The notes under the pieces were generated by a model, which did no database searches, was not told the DNA's origin, and worked only from the letters and a program-made list of their open reading frames with translations. A stretch of 64,000 bases of DNA, from positions 1,550,001 to 1,614,000 of the forward strand of contig NC_064036.1 of the NCBI RefSeq assembly GCF_932526225.1, given 5' to 3'. Below are positions 40,807 through 56,100 of the stretch, one piece after another. The position numbers and the translations under genes are program-made. Numbering within the stretch: position 1 is the stretch's first letter; the number at the start of each line of letters is the position of its first letter. This stretch comes from Nematostella vectensis (lineage: Eukaryota; Cnidaria; Anthozoa; Actiniaria; Edwardsiidae).

Positions 40807-43800
40807 TAGTTCAGTAGTATTATAGACACCATACAGTGTTGCCTTGTGGGTATTTCTAGAAGAGTCGTACACTAGTTTAGTAGTATTATAGACACCATAC
40901 AGTGTTGCCTTGTGGGTATTTCTAGTAGAGTCGTACACTAGTTTAGTAGTATTATAGACACCATACAGTGTTGCCTTGTGGGTATTTCTAGAAGAGTCAT
41001 ACACTAGTTTAGTAGTATTATAGACACCATACAGTGTTGTCTTGTGGGTATTTCTAGAAGAGTCGTACACTAGTTTAGTAGTATTATAGACACCATACAG
41101 TGTTGCCTTGTGGGTATTTCTAGAAGAGTCGTACACTAGTTTAGTAGTATTATAGACACCATACAGTGTTGCCTTGTGGGTATTTCTAGTAGAGTCGTAC
41201 ACTAGTTTAGTAGTATTATAGACACCATACAGTGTTGCCTTGTGGGTATTTCTAGAAGAGTCATACACTAGTTTAGTAGTATTATAGACACCATACAGTG
41301 TTGCCTTGTGGGTATTTCTAGAAGAGTCATACACTAGTTTAGTAGTATTATAGACACCATACAGTGTTGTCTTGTGGGTATTTCTAGTAGAGTCGTACAC
41401 TAGTTTAGTAGTATTATAGACACCATACAGTGTTGCCTTGTGGGTATTTCTAGAAGAGTCATACACTAGTTTAGTAGTATTATAGACACCATACAGTGTT
41501 GTCTTGTGGGTATTTCTAGAAGAGTCGTACACTAGTTTAGTAGTATTATAGACACCATACAGTGTTGCCTTGTGGGTATTTCTAGAAGAGTCATACACTA
41601 GTTTAGTAGTATTATAGACACCATACAGTATTGCCTTGTGGGTATTTCTAGAAGAGTCGTACACAAGTTCAGTAGTATTATAGACACCATACAGTGTTGC
41701 CTTGTGGATATTTCTAGAAAAGTCGTACACTAGTTCAGTAGTATTATAGACACCATACAGTGTTGTCTTGTGGGTATTTCTAGAAGAGTCATACACTAGT
41801 TTAGTAGTATTATAGACACCATACAGTGTTGCCTTGTGGGTATTTCTAGAAGAGTCATACACTAGTTTAGTAGTATTATAGACACCATACAGTGTTGTCT
41901 TGTGGGTATTTCTAGAAGAGTCGTACACTAGTTCAGTAGTATTATAGACACCATACAGTGTTGCCTTGTGGATATTTCTAGAAAAGTCGTACACTAGTTC
42001 AGTAGTATTATAGACACCATACAGTGTTGTCTTGTGGGTATTTCTAGAAGAGTCGTACACTAGTTCAGTAGTATTATAGACACCATACAGTGTTGCCTTG
42101 TGGGTATTTCTAGAAGAGTCGTACACTAGTTTAGTAGTATTATAGACACCATACAGTATTGCCTTGTGGGTATTTCTAGAAGAGTCATACACTAGTTTAG
42201 TAGTATTATAGACACCATACAGTGTTGCCTTGTGGGTATTTCTAGAAGAGTCATACACTAGTTTAGTAGTATTATAGACACCATACAGTATTGTCTTGTG
42301 GGTATTTCTAGAAGAGTCATACACTAGTTTAGTAGTATTATAGACACCATACAGTGTTGTCTTGTGGGTATTTCTAGAAGAGTCGTACACTAGTTTAGTA
42401 GTATTATAGACACCATACAGTGTTGCCTTGTGGGTATTTCTAGTAGAGTCGTACACTAGTTTAGTAGTATTATAGACACCATACAGTATTGCCTTGTGGG
42501 TATTTCTAGAAGAGTCGTACACTAGTTCAGTAGTATTATAGACACCATACAGTGTTGCCTTGTGGGTATTTCTAGAAGAGTCGTACACTAGTTTAGTAGT
42601 ATTATAGACACCATACAGTGTTGCCTTGTGGGTATTTCTAGAAGAGTTGTACACTAGTTCAGTAGTATTATAGACACCATACAGTGTTGCCTTGTGGGTA
42701 TTTCTAGAAGAAGAGTTGTACACTAGTTCAGTAGTATTATAGACACCATACAGTGTTGCCTTGTGGGTATTTCTAGAAAAGTCATACACTAGTTCAGTAG
42801 TATTATAGACACCATACAGTGTTGCCTTGTGGGTATTTCTAGAAGAGTTGTACACTAGTTCAGTAGTATTATAGACACCATACAGTGTTGCCTTGTGGGT
42901 ATTTCTAGAAGAGTTGTACACTAGTTCAGTAGTATTATAGACACCATACAGTGTTGCCTTGTGGGTATTTCTAGAAAAGTCATACACTAGTTCAGTAGTA
43001 TTATAGACACCATACAGTGTTGCCTTGTGGGTATTTCTAGAAGAGTCGTACACTAGTTCAGTAGTATTATAGACACCATACAGTGTTGCCTTGTGGGTAT
43101 TTCTAGAAGAGTCATACACTAGTTTAGTAGTATTATAGACACCATACAGTGTTGCCTTGTGGGTATTTCTAGAAGAGTCGTACACTAGTTTAGTAGTATT
43201 ATAGACACCATACAGTGTTGCCTTGTGGGTATTTCTAGAAAAGTCATACACTAGTTCAGTGGTATTATAGACACCATACAGTGTTGCCTTGTGGATATTT
43301 CTAGAAGAGTCGTACACTAGTTTAGTAGTATTATAGACACCATACAGTGTTGCCTTGTGGATATTTCTAGAAGAGTCGTACACTAGTTTAGTAGTATTAT
43401 AGACACCATACAGTGTTGCCTTGTGGGTATTTCTAGTAGAGTCGTACACTAGTTCAGTAGTATTATAGACACCATACAGTGTTGCCTTGTGGGTATTTCT
43501 AGAAGAGTCATACACTAGTTTAGTAGTATTATAGACACCATACAGTGTTGTCTTGTGGGTATTTCTAGTAGAAGAGTCGTACACTAGTTTAGTAGTATTA
43601 TAGACACCATACAGTGTTGCCTTGTGGGTATTTCTAGAAAAGTCATACACTAGTTTAGTAGTATTATAGACACCATACAGTATTGCCTTGTGGGTATTTC
43701 TAGAAGAGTCGTACACTAGTTCAGTAGTATTATAGACACCATACAGTGTTGCCTTGTGGGTATTTCTAGTAGAGTCGTACACTAGTTTAGTAGTATTATA

Positions 43801-46800
43801 GACACCATACAGTGTTGCCTTGTGGGTATTTCTAGAAGAGTCATACACTAGTTTAGTAGTATTATAGACACCATACAGTGTTGTCTTGTGGGTATTTCTA
43901 GAAGAGTCGTACACTAGTTTAGTAGTATTATAGACACCATACAGTGTTGCCTTGTGGGTATTTCTAGAAGAGTCATACACTAGTTTAGTAGTATTATAGA
44001 CACCATACAGTATTGCCTTGTGGGTATTTCTAGAAGAGTCGTACACAAGTTCAGTAGTATTATAGACACCATACAGTGTTGCCTTGTGGATATTTCTAGA
44101 AAAGTCGTACACTAGTTCAGTAGTATTATAGACACCATACAGTGTTGTCTTGTGGGTATTTCTAGAAGAGTCATACACTAGTTTAGTAGTATTATAGACA
44201 CCATACAGTGTTGCCTTGTGGGTATTTCTAGAAGAGTCATACACTAGTTTAGTAGTATTATAGACACCATACAGTGTTGTCTTGTGGGTATTTCTAGAAG
44301 AGTCGTACACTAGTTCAGTAGTATTATAGACACCATACAGTGTTGCCTTGTGGATATTTCTAGAAAAGTCGTACACTAGTTCAGTAGTATTATAGACACC
44401 ATACAGTGTTGTCTTGTGGGTATTTCTAGAAGAGTCGTACACTAGTTCAGTAGTATTATAGACACCATACAGTGTTGCCTTGTGGGTATTTCTAGAAGAG
44501 TCGTACACTAGTTTAGTAGTATTATAGACACCATACAGTATTGCCTTGTGGGTATTTCTAGAAGAGTCATACACTAGTTTAGTAGTATTATAGACACCAT
44601 ACAGTGTTGCCTTGTGGGTATTTCTAGAAGAGTCATACACTAGTTTAGTAGTATTATAGACACCATACAGTATTGTCTTGTGGGTATTTCTAGAAGAGTC
44701 ATACACTAGTTTAGTAGTATTATAGACACCATACAGTGTTGTCTTGTGGGTATTTCTAGAAGAGTCGTACACTAGTTTAGTAGTATTATAGACACCATAC
44801 AGTGTTGCCTTGTGGGTATTTCTAGTAGAGTCGTACACTAGTTTAGTAGTATTATAGACACCATACAGTATTGCCTTGTGGGTATTTCTAGAAGAGTCGT
44901 ACACTAGTTCAGTAGTATTATAGACACCATACAGTGTTGCCTTGTGGGTATTTCTAGAAGAGTCGTACACTAGTTTAGTAGTATTATAGACACCATACAG
45001 TGTTGCCTTGTGGGTATTTCTAGAAGAGTTGTACACTAGTTCAGTAGTATTATAGACACCATACAGTGTTGCCTTGTGGGTATTTCTAGAAGAAGAGTTG
45101 TACACTAGTTCAGTAGTATTATAGACACCATACAGTGTTGCCTTGTGGGTATTTCTAGAAAAGTCATACACTAGTTCAGTAGTATTATAGACACCATACA
45201 GTGTTGCCTTGTGGGTATTTCTAGAAGAGTTGTACACTAGTTCAGTAGTATTATAGACACCATACAGTGTTGCCTTGTGGGTATTTCTAGAAGAGTTGTA
45301 CACTAGTTCAGTAGTATTATAGACACCATACAGTGTTGCCTTGTGGGTATTTCTAGAAAAGTCATACACTAGTTCAGTAGTATTATAGACACCATACAGT
45401 GTTGCCTTGTGGGTATTTCTAGAAGAGTCGTACACTAGTTCAGTAGTATTATAGACACCATACAGTGTTGCCTTGTGGGTATTTCTAGAAGAGTCATACA
45501 CTAGTTTAGTAGTATTATAGACACCATACAGTGTTGCCTTGTGGGTATTTCTAGAAGAGTCGTACACTAGTTTAGTAGTATTATAGACACCATACAGTGT
45601 TGCCTTGTGGGTATTTCTAGAAAAGTCATACACTAGTTCAGTGGTATTATAGACACCATACAGTGTTGCCTTGTGGATATTTCTAGAAGAGTCGTACACT
45701 AGTTTAGTAGTATTATAGACACCATACAGTGTTGCCTTGTGGATATTTCTAGAAGAGTCGTACACTAGTTTAGTAGTATTATAGACACCATACAGTGTTG
45801 CCTTGTGGGTATTTCTAGTAGAGTCGTACACTAGTTCAGTAGTATTATAGACACCATACAGTGTTGCCTTGTGGGTATTTCTAGAAGAGTCATACACTAG
45901 TTTAGTAGTATTATAGACACCATACAGTGTTGTCTTGTGGGTATTTCTAGTAGAAGAGTCGTACACTAGTTTAGTAGTATTATAGACACCATACAGTGTT
46001 GCCTTGTGGGTATTTCTAGAAAAGTCATACACTAGTTTAGTAGTATTATAGACACCATACAGTATTGCCTTGTGGGTATTTCTAGAAGAGTCGTACACTA
46101 GTTCAGTAGTATTATAGACACCATACAGTGTTGCCTTGTGGGTATTTCTAGAAGAGTCATACACTAGTTTAGTAGTATTATAGACACCATACAGTGTTGT
46201 CTTGTGGGTATTTCTAGAAGAGTCATACACTAGTTCAGTAGTATTATAGACACCATACAGTATTGCCTTGTGGGTATTTCTAGTAGAAGAGTCGTACACT
46301 AGTTTAGTAGTATTATAGACACCATACAGTGTTGCCTTGTGGGTATTTCTAGTAGAGTCGTACACTAGTTCAGTAGTATTATAGACACCATACAGTGTTG
46401 CCTTGTGGGTATTTCTAGAAGAGTCGTACACTAGTTTAGTAGTATTATAGACACCATACAGTGTTGCCTTGTGGGTATTTCTAGAAGAGTCGTACACTAG
46501 TTTAGTAGTATTATAGACACCATACAGTGTTGCCTTGTGGGTATTTCTAGTAGAAGAGTCGTACACTAGTTTAGTAGTATTATAGACACCATACAGTGTT
46601 GCCTTGTGGGTATTTCTAGAAAAGTCATACACTAGTTCAGTAGTATTATAGACACCATACAGTGTTGCCTTGTGGGTATTTCTAGAAGAGTCGTACACTA
46701 GTTTAGTAGTATTATAGACACCATACAGTGTTGCCTTGTGGGTATTTCTAGAAGAGTCATACACTAGTTTAGTAGTATTATAGACACCATACAGTGTTGC

Positions 46801-49800
46801 CTTGTGGGTATTTCTAGAAGAGTCATACACTAGTTTAGTAGTATTATAGACACCATACAGTGTTGTCTTGTGGGTATTTCTAGAAAAGTCATACACTAGT
46901 TTAGTAGTATTATAGACACCATACAGTATTGCCTTGTGGGTATTTCTAGAAGAGTCGTACACTAGTTCAGTAGTATTATAGACACCATACAGTGTTGCCT
47001 TGTGGGTATTTCTAGAAAAGTCATACACTAGTTCAGTAGTATTATAGACACCATACAGTGTTGCCTTGTGGGTATTTCTAGAAGAGTCGTACACTAGTTC
47101 AGTAGTATTATAGACACCATACAGTGTTGCCTTGTGGGTATTTCTAGAAGAGTCGTACACTAGTTCAGTAGTATTATAGACACCATACAGTATTGCCTTG
47201 TGGGTATTTCTAGAAAAGTCATACACTAGTTTAGTAGTATTATAGACACCATACAGTGTTGCCTTGTGGGTATTTCTAGAAGAGTCGTACACTAGTTTAG
47301 TAGTATTATAGACACCATACAGTGTTGCCTTGTGGGTATTTCTAGAAGAGTCATACACTAGTTTAGTAGTATTATAGACACCATACAGTATTGCCTTGTG
47401 GGTATTTCTAGAAGAGTCGTACACTAGTTTAGTAGTATTATAGACACCATACAGTATTGCCTTGTGGGTATTTCTAGAAAAGTCATACACTAGTTCAGTA
47501 GTATTATAGACACCATACAGTGTTGCCTTGTGGGTATTTCTAGTAGAGTCGTACACTAGTTCAGTAGTATTATAGACACCATACAGTGTTGCCTTGTGGG
47601 TATTTCTAGAAGAGTCGTACACTAGTTCAGTAGTATTATAGACACCATACAGTGTTGCCTTGTGGGTATTTCTAGAAGAGTCGTACACTAGTTTAGTAGT
47701 ATTATAGACACCATACAGTGTTGCCTTGTGGGTATTTCTAGAAGAGTCGTACACTAGTTCAGTAGTATTATAGACACCATACAGTGTTGCCTTGTGGATA
47801 TTTCTAGAAAAGTCGTACACTAGTTTAGTAGTATTATAGACACCATACAGTGTTGCCTTGTGGGTATTTCTAGAAGAGTCGTACACTAGTTCAGTAGTAT
47901 TATAGACACCATACAGTATTGCCTTGTGGGTATTTCTAGAAGAGTCATACACTAGTTCAGTAGTATTATAGACACCATACAGTATTGCCTTGTGGGTATT
48001 TCTAGAAGAGTCATACACTAGTTCAGTAGTATTATAGACACCATACAGTGTTGCCTTGTGGGTATTTCTAGAAGAGTCATACACTAGTTCAGTAGTATTA
48101 TAGACACCATACAGTGTTGCCTTGTGGGTATTTCTAGAAGAGTCGTACACTAGTTCAGTAGTATTATAGACACCATACAGTATTGCCTTGTGGGTATTTC
48201 TAGAAGAGTCGTACACTAGTTCAGTAGTATTATAGACACCATACAGTGTTGCCTTGTGGGTATTTCTAGAAGAGTCATACACTAGTTTAGTAGTATTATA
48301 GACACCATACAGTATTGCCTTGTGGGTATTTCTAGAAGAGTCGTACACTAGTTCAGTAGTATTATAGACACCATACAGTGTTGCCTTGTGGGTATTTCTA
48401 GAAGAGTCGTACACTAGTTTAGTAGTATTATAGACACCATACAGTGTTGCCTTGTGGGTATTTCTAGAAGAGTCGTACACTAGTTCAGTAGTATTATAGA
48501 CACCATACAGTATTGCCTTGTGGGTATTTCTAGAAGAGTCGTACACTAGTTCAGTAGTATTATAGACACCATACAGTGTTGCCTTGTGGGTATTTCTAGA
48601 AGAGTCATACACTAGTTTAGTAGTATTATAGACACCATACAGTGTTGCCTTGTGGGTATTTCTAGAAGAGTCGTACACTAGTTCAGTAGTATTATAGACA
48701 CCATACAGTGTTGCCTTGTGGGTATTTCTAGAAGAGTCATACACTAGTTTAGTAGTATTATAGACACCATACAGTGTTGCCTTGTGGGTATTTCTAGAAG
48801 AGTCGTACACTAGTTCAGTAGTATTATAGACACCATACAGTATTGCCTTGTGGGTATTTCTAGAAGAGTCATACACTAGTTTAGTAGTATTATAGACACC
48901 ATACAGTGTTGCCTTGTGGGTATTTCTAGAAGAGTCGTACACTAGTTCAGTAGTATTATAGACACCATACAGTGTTGCCTTGTGGGTATTTCTAGAAGAG
49001 TCATACACTAGTTTAGTAGTATTATAGACACCATACAGTGTTGCCTTGTGGGTATTTCTAGAAGAGTCGTACACTAGTTCAGTAGTATTATAGACACCAT
49101 ACAGTATTGCCTTGTGGGTATTTCTAGAAGAGTCATACACTAGTTCAGTAGTATTATAGACACCATACAGTGTTGCCTTGTGGGTATTTCTAGAAGAGTC
49201 ATACACTAGTTTAGTAGTATTATAGACACCATACAGTGTTGCCTTGTGGGTATTTCTAGAAGAGTTGTACACTAGTTCAGTAGTATTATAGACACCATAC
49301 AGTGTTGCCTTGTGGGTATTTCTAGAAGAGTCATACACTAGTTCAGTAGTATTATAGACACCATACAGTGTTGCCTTGTGGGTATTTCTAGAAGAGTCGT
49401 ACACTAGTTTAGTAGTATTATAGACACCATACAGTGTTGCCTTGTGGGTATTTCTAGAAGAGTCGTACACTAGTTCAGTAGTATTATAGACACCATACAG
49501 TATTGCCTTGTGGGTATTTCTAGAAGAGTCGTACACTAGTTCAGTAGTATTATAGACACCATACAGTGTTGCCTTGTGGGTATTTCTAGAAGAGTCATAC
49601 ACTAGTTTAGTAGTATTATAGACACCATACAGTGTTGCCTTGTGGGTATTTCTAGAAGAGTCGTACACTAGTTCAGTAGTATTATAGACACCATACAGTG
49701 TTGCCTTGTGGGTATTTCTAGAAGAGTCATACACTAGTTTAGTAGTATTATAGACACCATACAGTGTTGCCTTGTGGGTATTTCTAGTAGAGTCGTACAC

Positions 49801-50121
49801 TAGTTCAGTAGTATTATAGACACCATACAGTGTTGCCTTGTGGGTATTTCTAGAAGAGTCATACACTAGTTTAGTAGTATTATAGACACCATACAGTGTT
49901 GCCTTGTGGGTATTTCTAGAAGAGTCGTACACTAGTTTAGTAGTATTATAGACACCATACAGTGTTGCCTTGTGGGTATTTCTAGAAGAGTCGTACACTA
50001 GTTCAGTAGTATTATAGACACCATACAGTGTTGCCTTGTGGGTATTTCTAGAAGAGTCGTACACTAGTTCAGTAGTATTATAGACACCATACAGTGTTGC
50101 CTTGTGGGTATTTCTAGAAGA

Positions 50122-50130
50122 GTCCTACAC
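50122..50130 (-). other. Stop-bearing variant unit, copy B
   Basis: The same GTCCTACAC variant as at 40798-40806, lying 9,324 bp further right. The units on its right match those to the right of copy A for over 1 kb, so it arose by duplication of a block and not by independent mutation. Confidence 0.85.
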
Positions 50131-53100
50131 TAGTTCAGTAGTATTATAGACACCATACAGTGTTGCCTTGTGGGTATTTCTAGAAGAGTCGTACACTAGT
50201 TTAGTAGTATTATAGACACCATACAGTGTTGCCTTGTGGGTATTTCTAGTAGAGTCGTACACTAGTTTAGTAGTATTATAGACACCATACAGTGTTGCCT
50301 TGTGGGTATTTCTAGAAGAGTCATACACTAGTTTAGTAGTATTATAGACACCATACAGTGTTGTCTTGTGGGTATTTCTAGAAGAGTCGTACACTAGTTT
50401 AGTAGTATTATAGACACCATACAGTGTTGCCTTGTGGGTATTTCTAGAAGAGTCGTACACTAGTTTAGTAGTATTATAGACACCATACAGTGTTGCCTTG
50501 TGGGTATTTCTAGTAGAGTCGTACACTAGTTTAGTAGTATTATAGACACCATACAGTGTTGCCTTGTGGGTATTTCTAGAAGAGTCATACACTAGTTTAG
50601 TAGTATTATAGACACCATACAGTGTTGCCTTGTGGGTATTTCTAGAAGAGTCATACACTAGTTTAGTAGTATTATAGACACCATACAGTGTTGTCTTGTG
50701 GGTATTTCTAGTAGAGTCGTACACTAGTTTAGTAGTATTATAGACACCATACAGTGTTGCCTTGTGGGTATTTCTAGAAGAGTCATACACTAGTTTAGTA
50801 GTATTATAGACACCATACAGTGTTGTCTTGTGGGTATTTCTAGAAGAGTCGTACACTAGTTTAGTAGTATTATAGACACCATACAGTGTTGCCTTGTGGG
50901 TATTTCTAGAAGAGTCATACACTAGTTTAGTAGTATTATAGACACCATACAGTATTGCCTTGTGGGTATTTCTAGAAGAGTCGTACACAAGTTCAGTAGT
51001 ATTATAGACACCATACAGTGTTGCCTTGTGGATATTTCTAGAAAAGTCGTACACTAGTTCAGTAGTATTATAGACACCATACAGTGTTGTCTTGTGGGTA
51101 TTTCTAGAAGAGTCATACACTAGTTTAGTAGTATTATAGACACCATACAGTGTTGCCTTGTGGGTATTTCTAGAAGAGTCATACACTAGTTTAGTAGTAT
51201 TATAGACACCATACAGTGTTGTCTTGTGGGTATTTCTAGAAGAGTCGTACACTAGTTCAGTAGTATTATAGACACCATACAGTGTTGCCTTGTGGATATT
51301 TCTAGAAAAGTCGTACACTAGTTCAGTAGTATTATAGACACCATACAGTGTTGTCTTGTGGGTATTTCTAGAAGAGTCGTACACTAGTTCAGTAGTATTA
51401 TAGACACCATACAGTGTTGCCTTGTGGGTATTTCTAGAAGAGTCGTACACTAGTTTAGTAGTATTATAGACACCATACAGTATTGCCTTGTGGGTATTTC
51501 TAGAAGAGTCATACACTAGTTTAGTAGTATTATAGACACCATACAGTGTTGCCTTGTGGGTATTTCTAGAAGAGTCATACACTAGTTTAGTAGTATTATA
51601 GACACCATACAGTATTGTCTTGTGGGTATTTCTAGAAGAGTCATACACTAGTTTAGTAGTATTATAGACACCATACAGTGTTGTCTTGTGGGTATTTCTA
51701 GAAGAGTCGTACACTAGTTTAGTAGTATTATAGACACCATACAGTGTTGCCTTGTGGGTATTTCTAGTAGAGTCGTACACTAGTTTAGTAGTATTATAGA
51801 CACCATACAGTATTGCCTTGTGGGTATTTCTAGAAGAGTCGTACACTAGTTCAGTAGTATTATAGACACCATACAGTGTTGCCTTGTGGGTATTTCTAGA
51901 AGAGTCGTACACTAGTTCAGTAGTATTATAGACACCATACAGTATTGCCTTGTGGGTATTTCTAGAAAAGTCATACACTAGTTTAGTAGTATTATAGACA
52001 CCATACAGTGTTGCCTTGTGGATATTTCTAGTAGAGTCGTACACTAGTTTAGTAGTATTATAGACACCATACAGTGTTGCCTTGTGGGTATTTCTAGTAG
52101 AAGAGTCGTACACTAGTTTAGTAGTATTATAGACACCATACAGTGTTGCCTTGTGGGTATTTCTAGAAAAGTCATACACTAGTTCAGTAGTATTATAGAC
52201 ACCATACAGTGTTGCCTTGTGGGTATTTCTAGAAGAGTCGTACACTAGTTTAGTAGTATTATAGACACCATACAGTGTTGCCTTGTGGGTATTTCTAGAA
52301 GAGTCATACACTAGTTCAGTAGTATTATAGACACCATACAGTGTTGCCTTGTGGGTATTTCTAGAAGAGTCATACACTAGTTCAGTAGTATTATAGACAC
52401 CATACAGTGTTGCCTTGTGGGTATTTCTAGAAGAGTCGTACACTAGTTCAGTAGTATTATAGACACCATACAGTGTTGCCTTGTGGGTATTTCTAGAAGA
52501 GTCATACACTAGTTCAGTAGTATTATAGACACCATACAGTGTTGCCTTGTGGGTATTTCTAGTAGAAGAGTCGTACACTAGTTTAGTAGTATTATAGACA
52601 CCATACAGTGTTGCCTTGTGGGTATTTCTAGTAGAAGAGTCGTACACTAGTTTAGTAGTATTATAGACACCATACAGTGTTGCCTTGTGGGTATTTCTAG
52701 AAAAGTCATACACTAGTTCAGTAGTATTATAGACACCATACAGTGTTGCCTTGTGGGTATTTCTAGAAGAGTCGTACACTAGTTTATTAGTATTATAGAC
52801 ACCATACAGTGTTGCCTTGTGGGTATTTCTAGAAGAGTTGTACACTAGTTCAGTAGTATTATAGACACCATACAGTGTTGCCTTGTGGGTATTTCTAGAA
52901 GAAGAGTTGTACACTAGTTCAGTAGTATTATAGACACCATACAGTGTTGCCTTGTGGGTATTTCTAGAAAAGTCATACACTAGTTCAGTAGTATTATAGA
53001 CACCATACAGTGTTGCCTTGTGGGTATTTCTAGAAGAGTTGTACACTAGTTCAGTAGTATTATAGACACCATACAGTGTTGCCTTGTGGGTATTTCTAGA

Positions 53101-56100
53101 AGAGTTGTACACTAGTTCAGTAGTATTATAGACACCATACAGTGTTGCCTTGTGGGTATTTCTAGAAAAGTCATACACTAGTTCAGTAGTATTATAGACA
53201 CCATACAGTGTTGCCTTGTGGGTATTTCTAGAAGAGTCGTACACTAGTTCAGTAGTATTATAGACACCATACAGTGTTGCCTTGTGGGTATTTCTAGAAG
53301 AGTCATACACTAGTTTAGTAGTATTATAGACACCATACAGTGTTGCCTTGTGGGTATTTCTAGAAGAGTCGTACACTAGTTTAGTAGTATTATAGACACC
53401 ATACAGTGTTGCCTTGTGGGTATTTCTAGAAAAGTCATACACTAGTTCAGTGGTATTATAGACACCATACAGTGTTGCCTTGTGGATATTTCTAGAAGAG
53501 TCGTACACTAGTTTAGTAGTATTATAGACACCATACAGTGTTGCCTTGTGGATATTTCTAGAAGAGTCGTACACTAGTTTAGTAGTATTATAGACACCAT
53601 ACAGTGTTGCCTTGTGGGTATTTCTAGTAGAGTCGTACACTAGTTCAGTAGTATTATAGACACCATACAGTGTTGCCTTGTGGGTATTTCTAGAAGAGTC
53701 ATACACTAGTTTAGTAGTATTATAGACACCATACAGTGTTGTCTTGTGGGTATTTCTAGTAGAAGAGTCGTACACTAGTTTAGTAGTATTATAGACACCA
53801 TACAGTGTTGCCTTGTGGGTATTTCTAGAAAAGTCATACACTAGTTTAGTAGTATTATAGACACCATACAGTATTGCCTTGTGGGTATTTCTAGAAGAGT
53901 CGTACACTAGTTCAGTAGTATTATAGACACCATACAGTGTTGCCTTGTGGGTATTTCTAGAAGAGTCATACACTAGTTTAGTAGTATTATAGACACCATA
54001 CAGTGTTGTCTTGTGGGTATTTCTAGAAGAGTCATACACTAGTTCAGTAGTATTATAGACACCATACAGTATTGCCTTGTGGGTATTTCTAGTAGAAGAG
54101 TCGTACACTAGTTTAGTAGTATTATAGACACCATACAGTGTTGCCTTGTGGGTATTTCTAGTAGAGTCGTACACTAGTTCAGTAGTATTATAGACACCAT
54201 ACAGTGTTGCCTTGTGGGTATTTCTAGAAGAGTCGTACACTAGTTTAGTAGTATTATAGACACCATACAGTGTTGCCTTGTGGGTATTTCTAGAAGAGTC
54301 GTACACTAGTTTAGTAGTATTATAGACACCATACAGTGTTGCCTTGTGGGTATTTCTAGTAGAAGAGTCGTACACTAGTTTAGTAGTATTATAGACACCA
54401 TACAGTGTTGCCTTGTGGGTATTTCTAGAAAAGTCATACACTAGTTCAGTAGTATTATAGACACCATACAGTGTTGCCTTGTGGGTATTTCTAGAAGAGT
54501 CGTACACTAGTTTAGTAGTATTATAGACACCATACAGTGTTGCCTTGTGGGTATTTCTAGAAGAGTCATACACTAGTTTAGTAGTATTATAGACACCATA
54601 CAGTGTTGCCTTGTGGGTATTTCTAGAAGAGTCATACACTAGTTTAGTAGTATTATAGACACCATACAGTGTTGTCTTGTGGGTATTTCTAGAAAAGTCA
54701 TACACTAGTTTAGTAGTATTATAGACACCATACAGTATTGCCTTGTGGGTATTTCTAGAAGAGTCGTACACTAGTTCAGTAGTATTATAGACACCATACA
54801 GTGTTGCCTTGTGGGTATTTCTAGAAAAGTCATACACTAGTTCAGTAGTATTATAGACACCATACAGTGTTGCCTTGTGGGTATTTCTAGAAGAGTCGTA
54901 CACTAGTTCAGTAGTATTATAGACACCATACAGTATTGCCTTGTGGGTATTTCTAGAAAAGTCATACACTAGTTTAGTAGTATTATAGACACCATACAGT
55001 GTTGCCTTGTGGGTATTTCTAGAAGAGTCGTACACTAGTTTAGTAGTATTATAGACACCATACAGTGTTGCCTTGTGGGTATTTCTAGAAGAGTCATACA
55101 CTAGTTTAGTAGTATTATAGACACCATACAGTATTGCCTTGTGGGTATTTCTAGAAGAGTCGTACACTAGTTTAGTAGTATTATAGACACCATACAGTAT
55201 TGCCTTGTGGGTATTTCTAGAAAAGTCATACACTAGTTCAGTAGTATTATAGACACCATACAGTGTTGCCTTGTGGGTATTTCTAGTAGAGTCGTACACT
55301 AGTTCAGTAGTATTATAGACACCATACAGTGTTGCCTTGTGGGTATTTCTAGAAGAGTCGTACACTAGTTCAGTAGTATTATAGACACCATACAGTGTTG
55401 CCTTGTGGGTATTTCTAGAAGAGTCGTACACTAGTTTAGTAGTATTATAGACACCATACAGTGTTGCCTTGTGGGTATTTCTAGAAGAGTCATACACTAG
55501 TTTAGTAGTATTATAGACACCATACAGTGTTGCCTTGTGGGTATTTCTAGAAGAGTCGTACACTAGTTCAGTAGTATTATAGACACCATACAGTGTTGCC
55601 TTGTGGGTATTTCTAGAAGAGTCGTACACTAGTTTAGTAGTATTATAGACACCATACAGTGTTGCCTTGTGGGTATTTCTAGAAGAGTCATACACTAGTT
55701 TAGTAGTATTATAGACACCATACAGTATTGCCTTGTGGGTATTTCTAGAAGAGTCGTACACTAGTTTAGTAGTATTATAGACACCATACAGTATTGCCTT
55801 GTGGGTATTTCTAGAAAAGTCATACACTAGTTCAGTAGTATTATAGACACCATACAGTGTTGCCTTGTGGGTATTTCTAGTAGAGTCGTACACTAGTTCA
55901 GTAGTATTATAGACACCATACAGTGTTGCCTTGTGGGTATTTCTAGAAGAGTCGTACACTAGTTCAGTAGTATTATAGACACCATACAGTGTTGCCTTGT
56001 GGGTATTTCTAGAAGAGTCGTACACTAGTTTAGTAGTATTATAGACACCATACAGTGTTGCCTTGTGGGTATTTCTAGAAGAGTCGTACACTAGTTCAGT

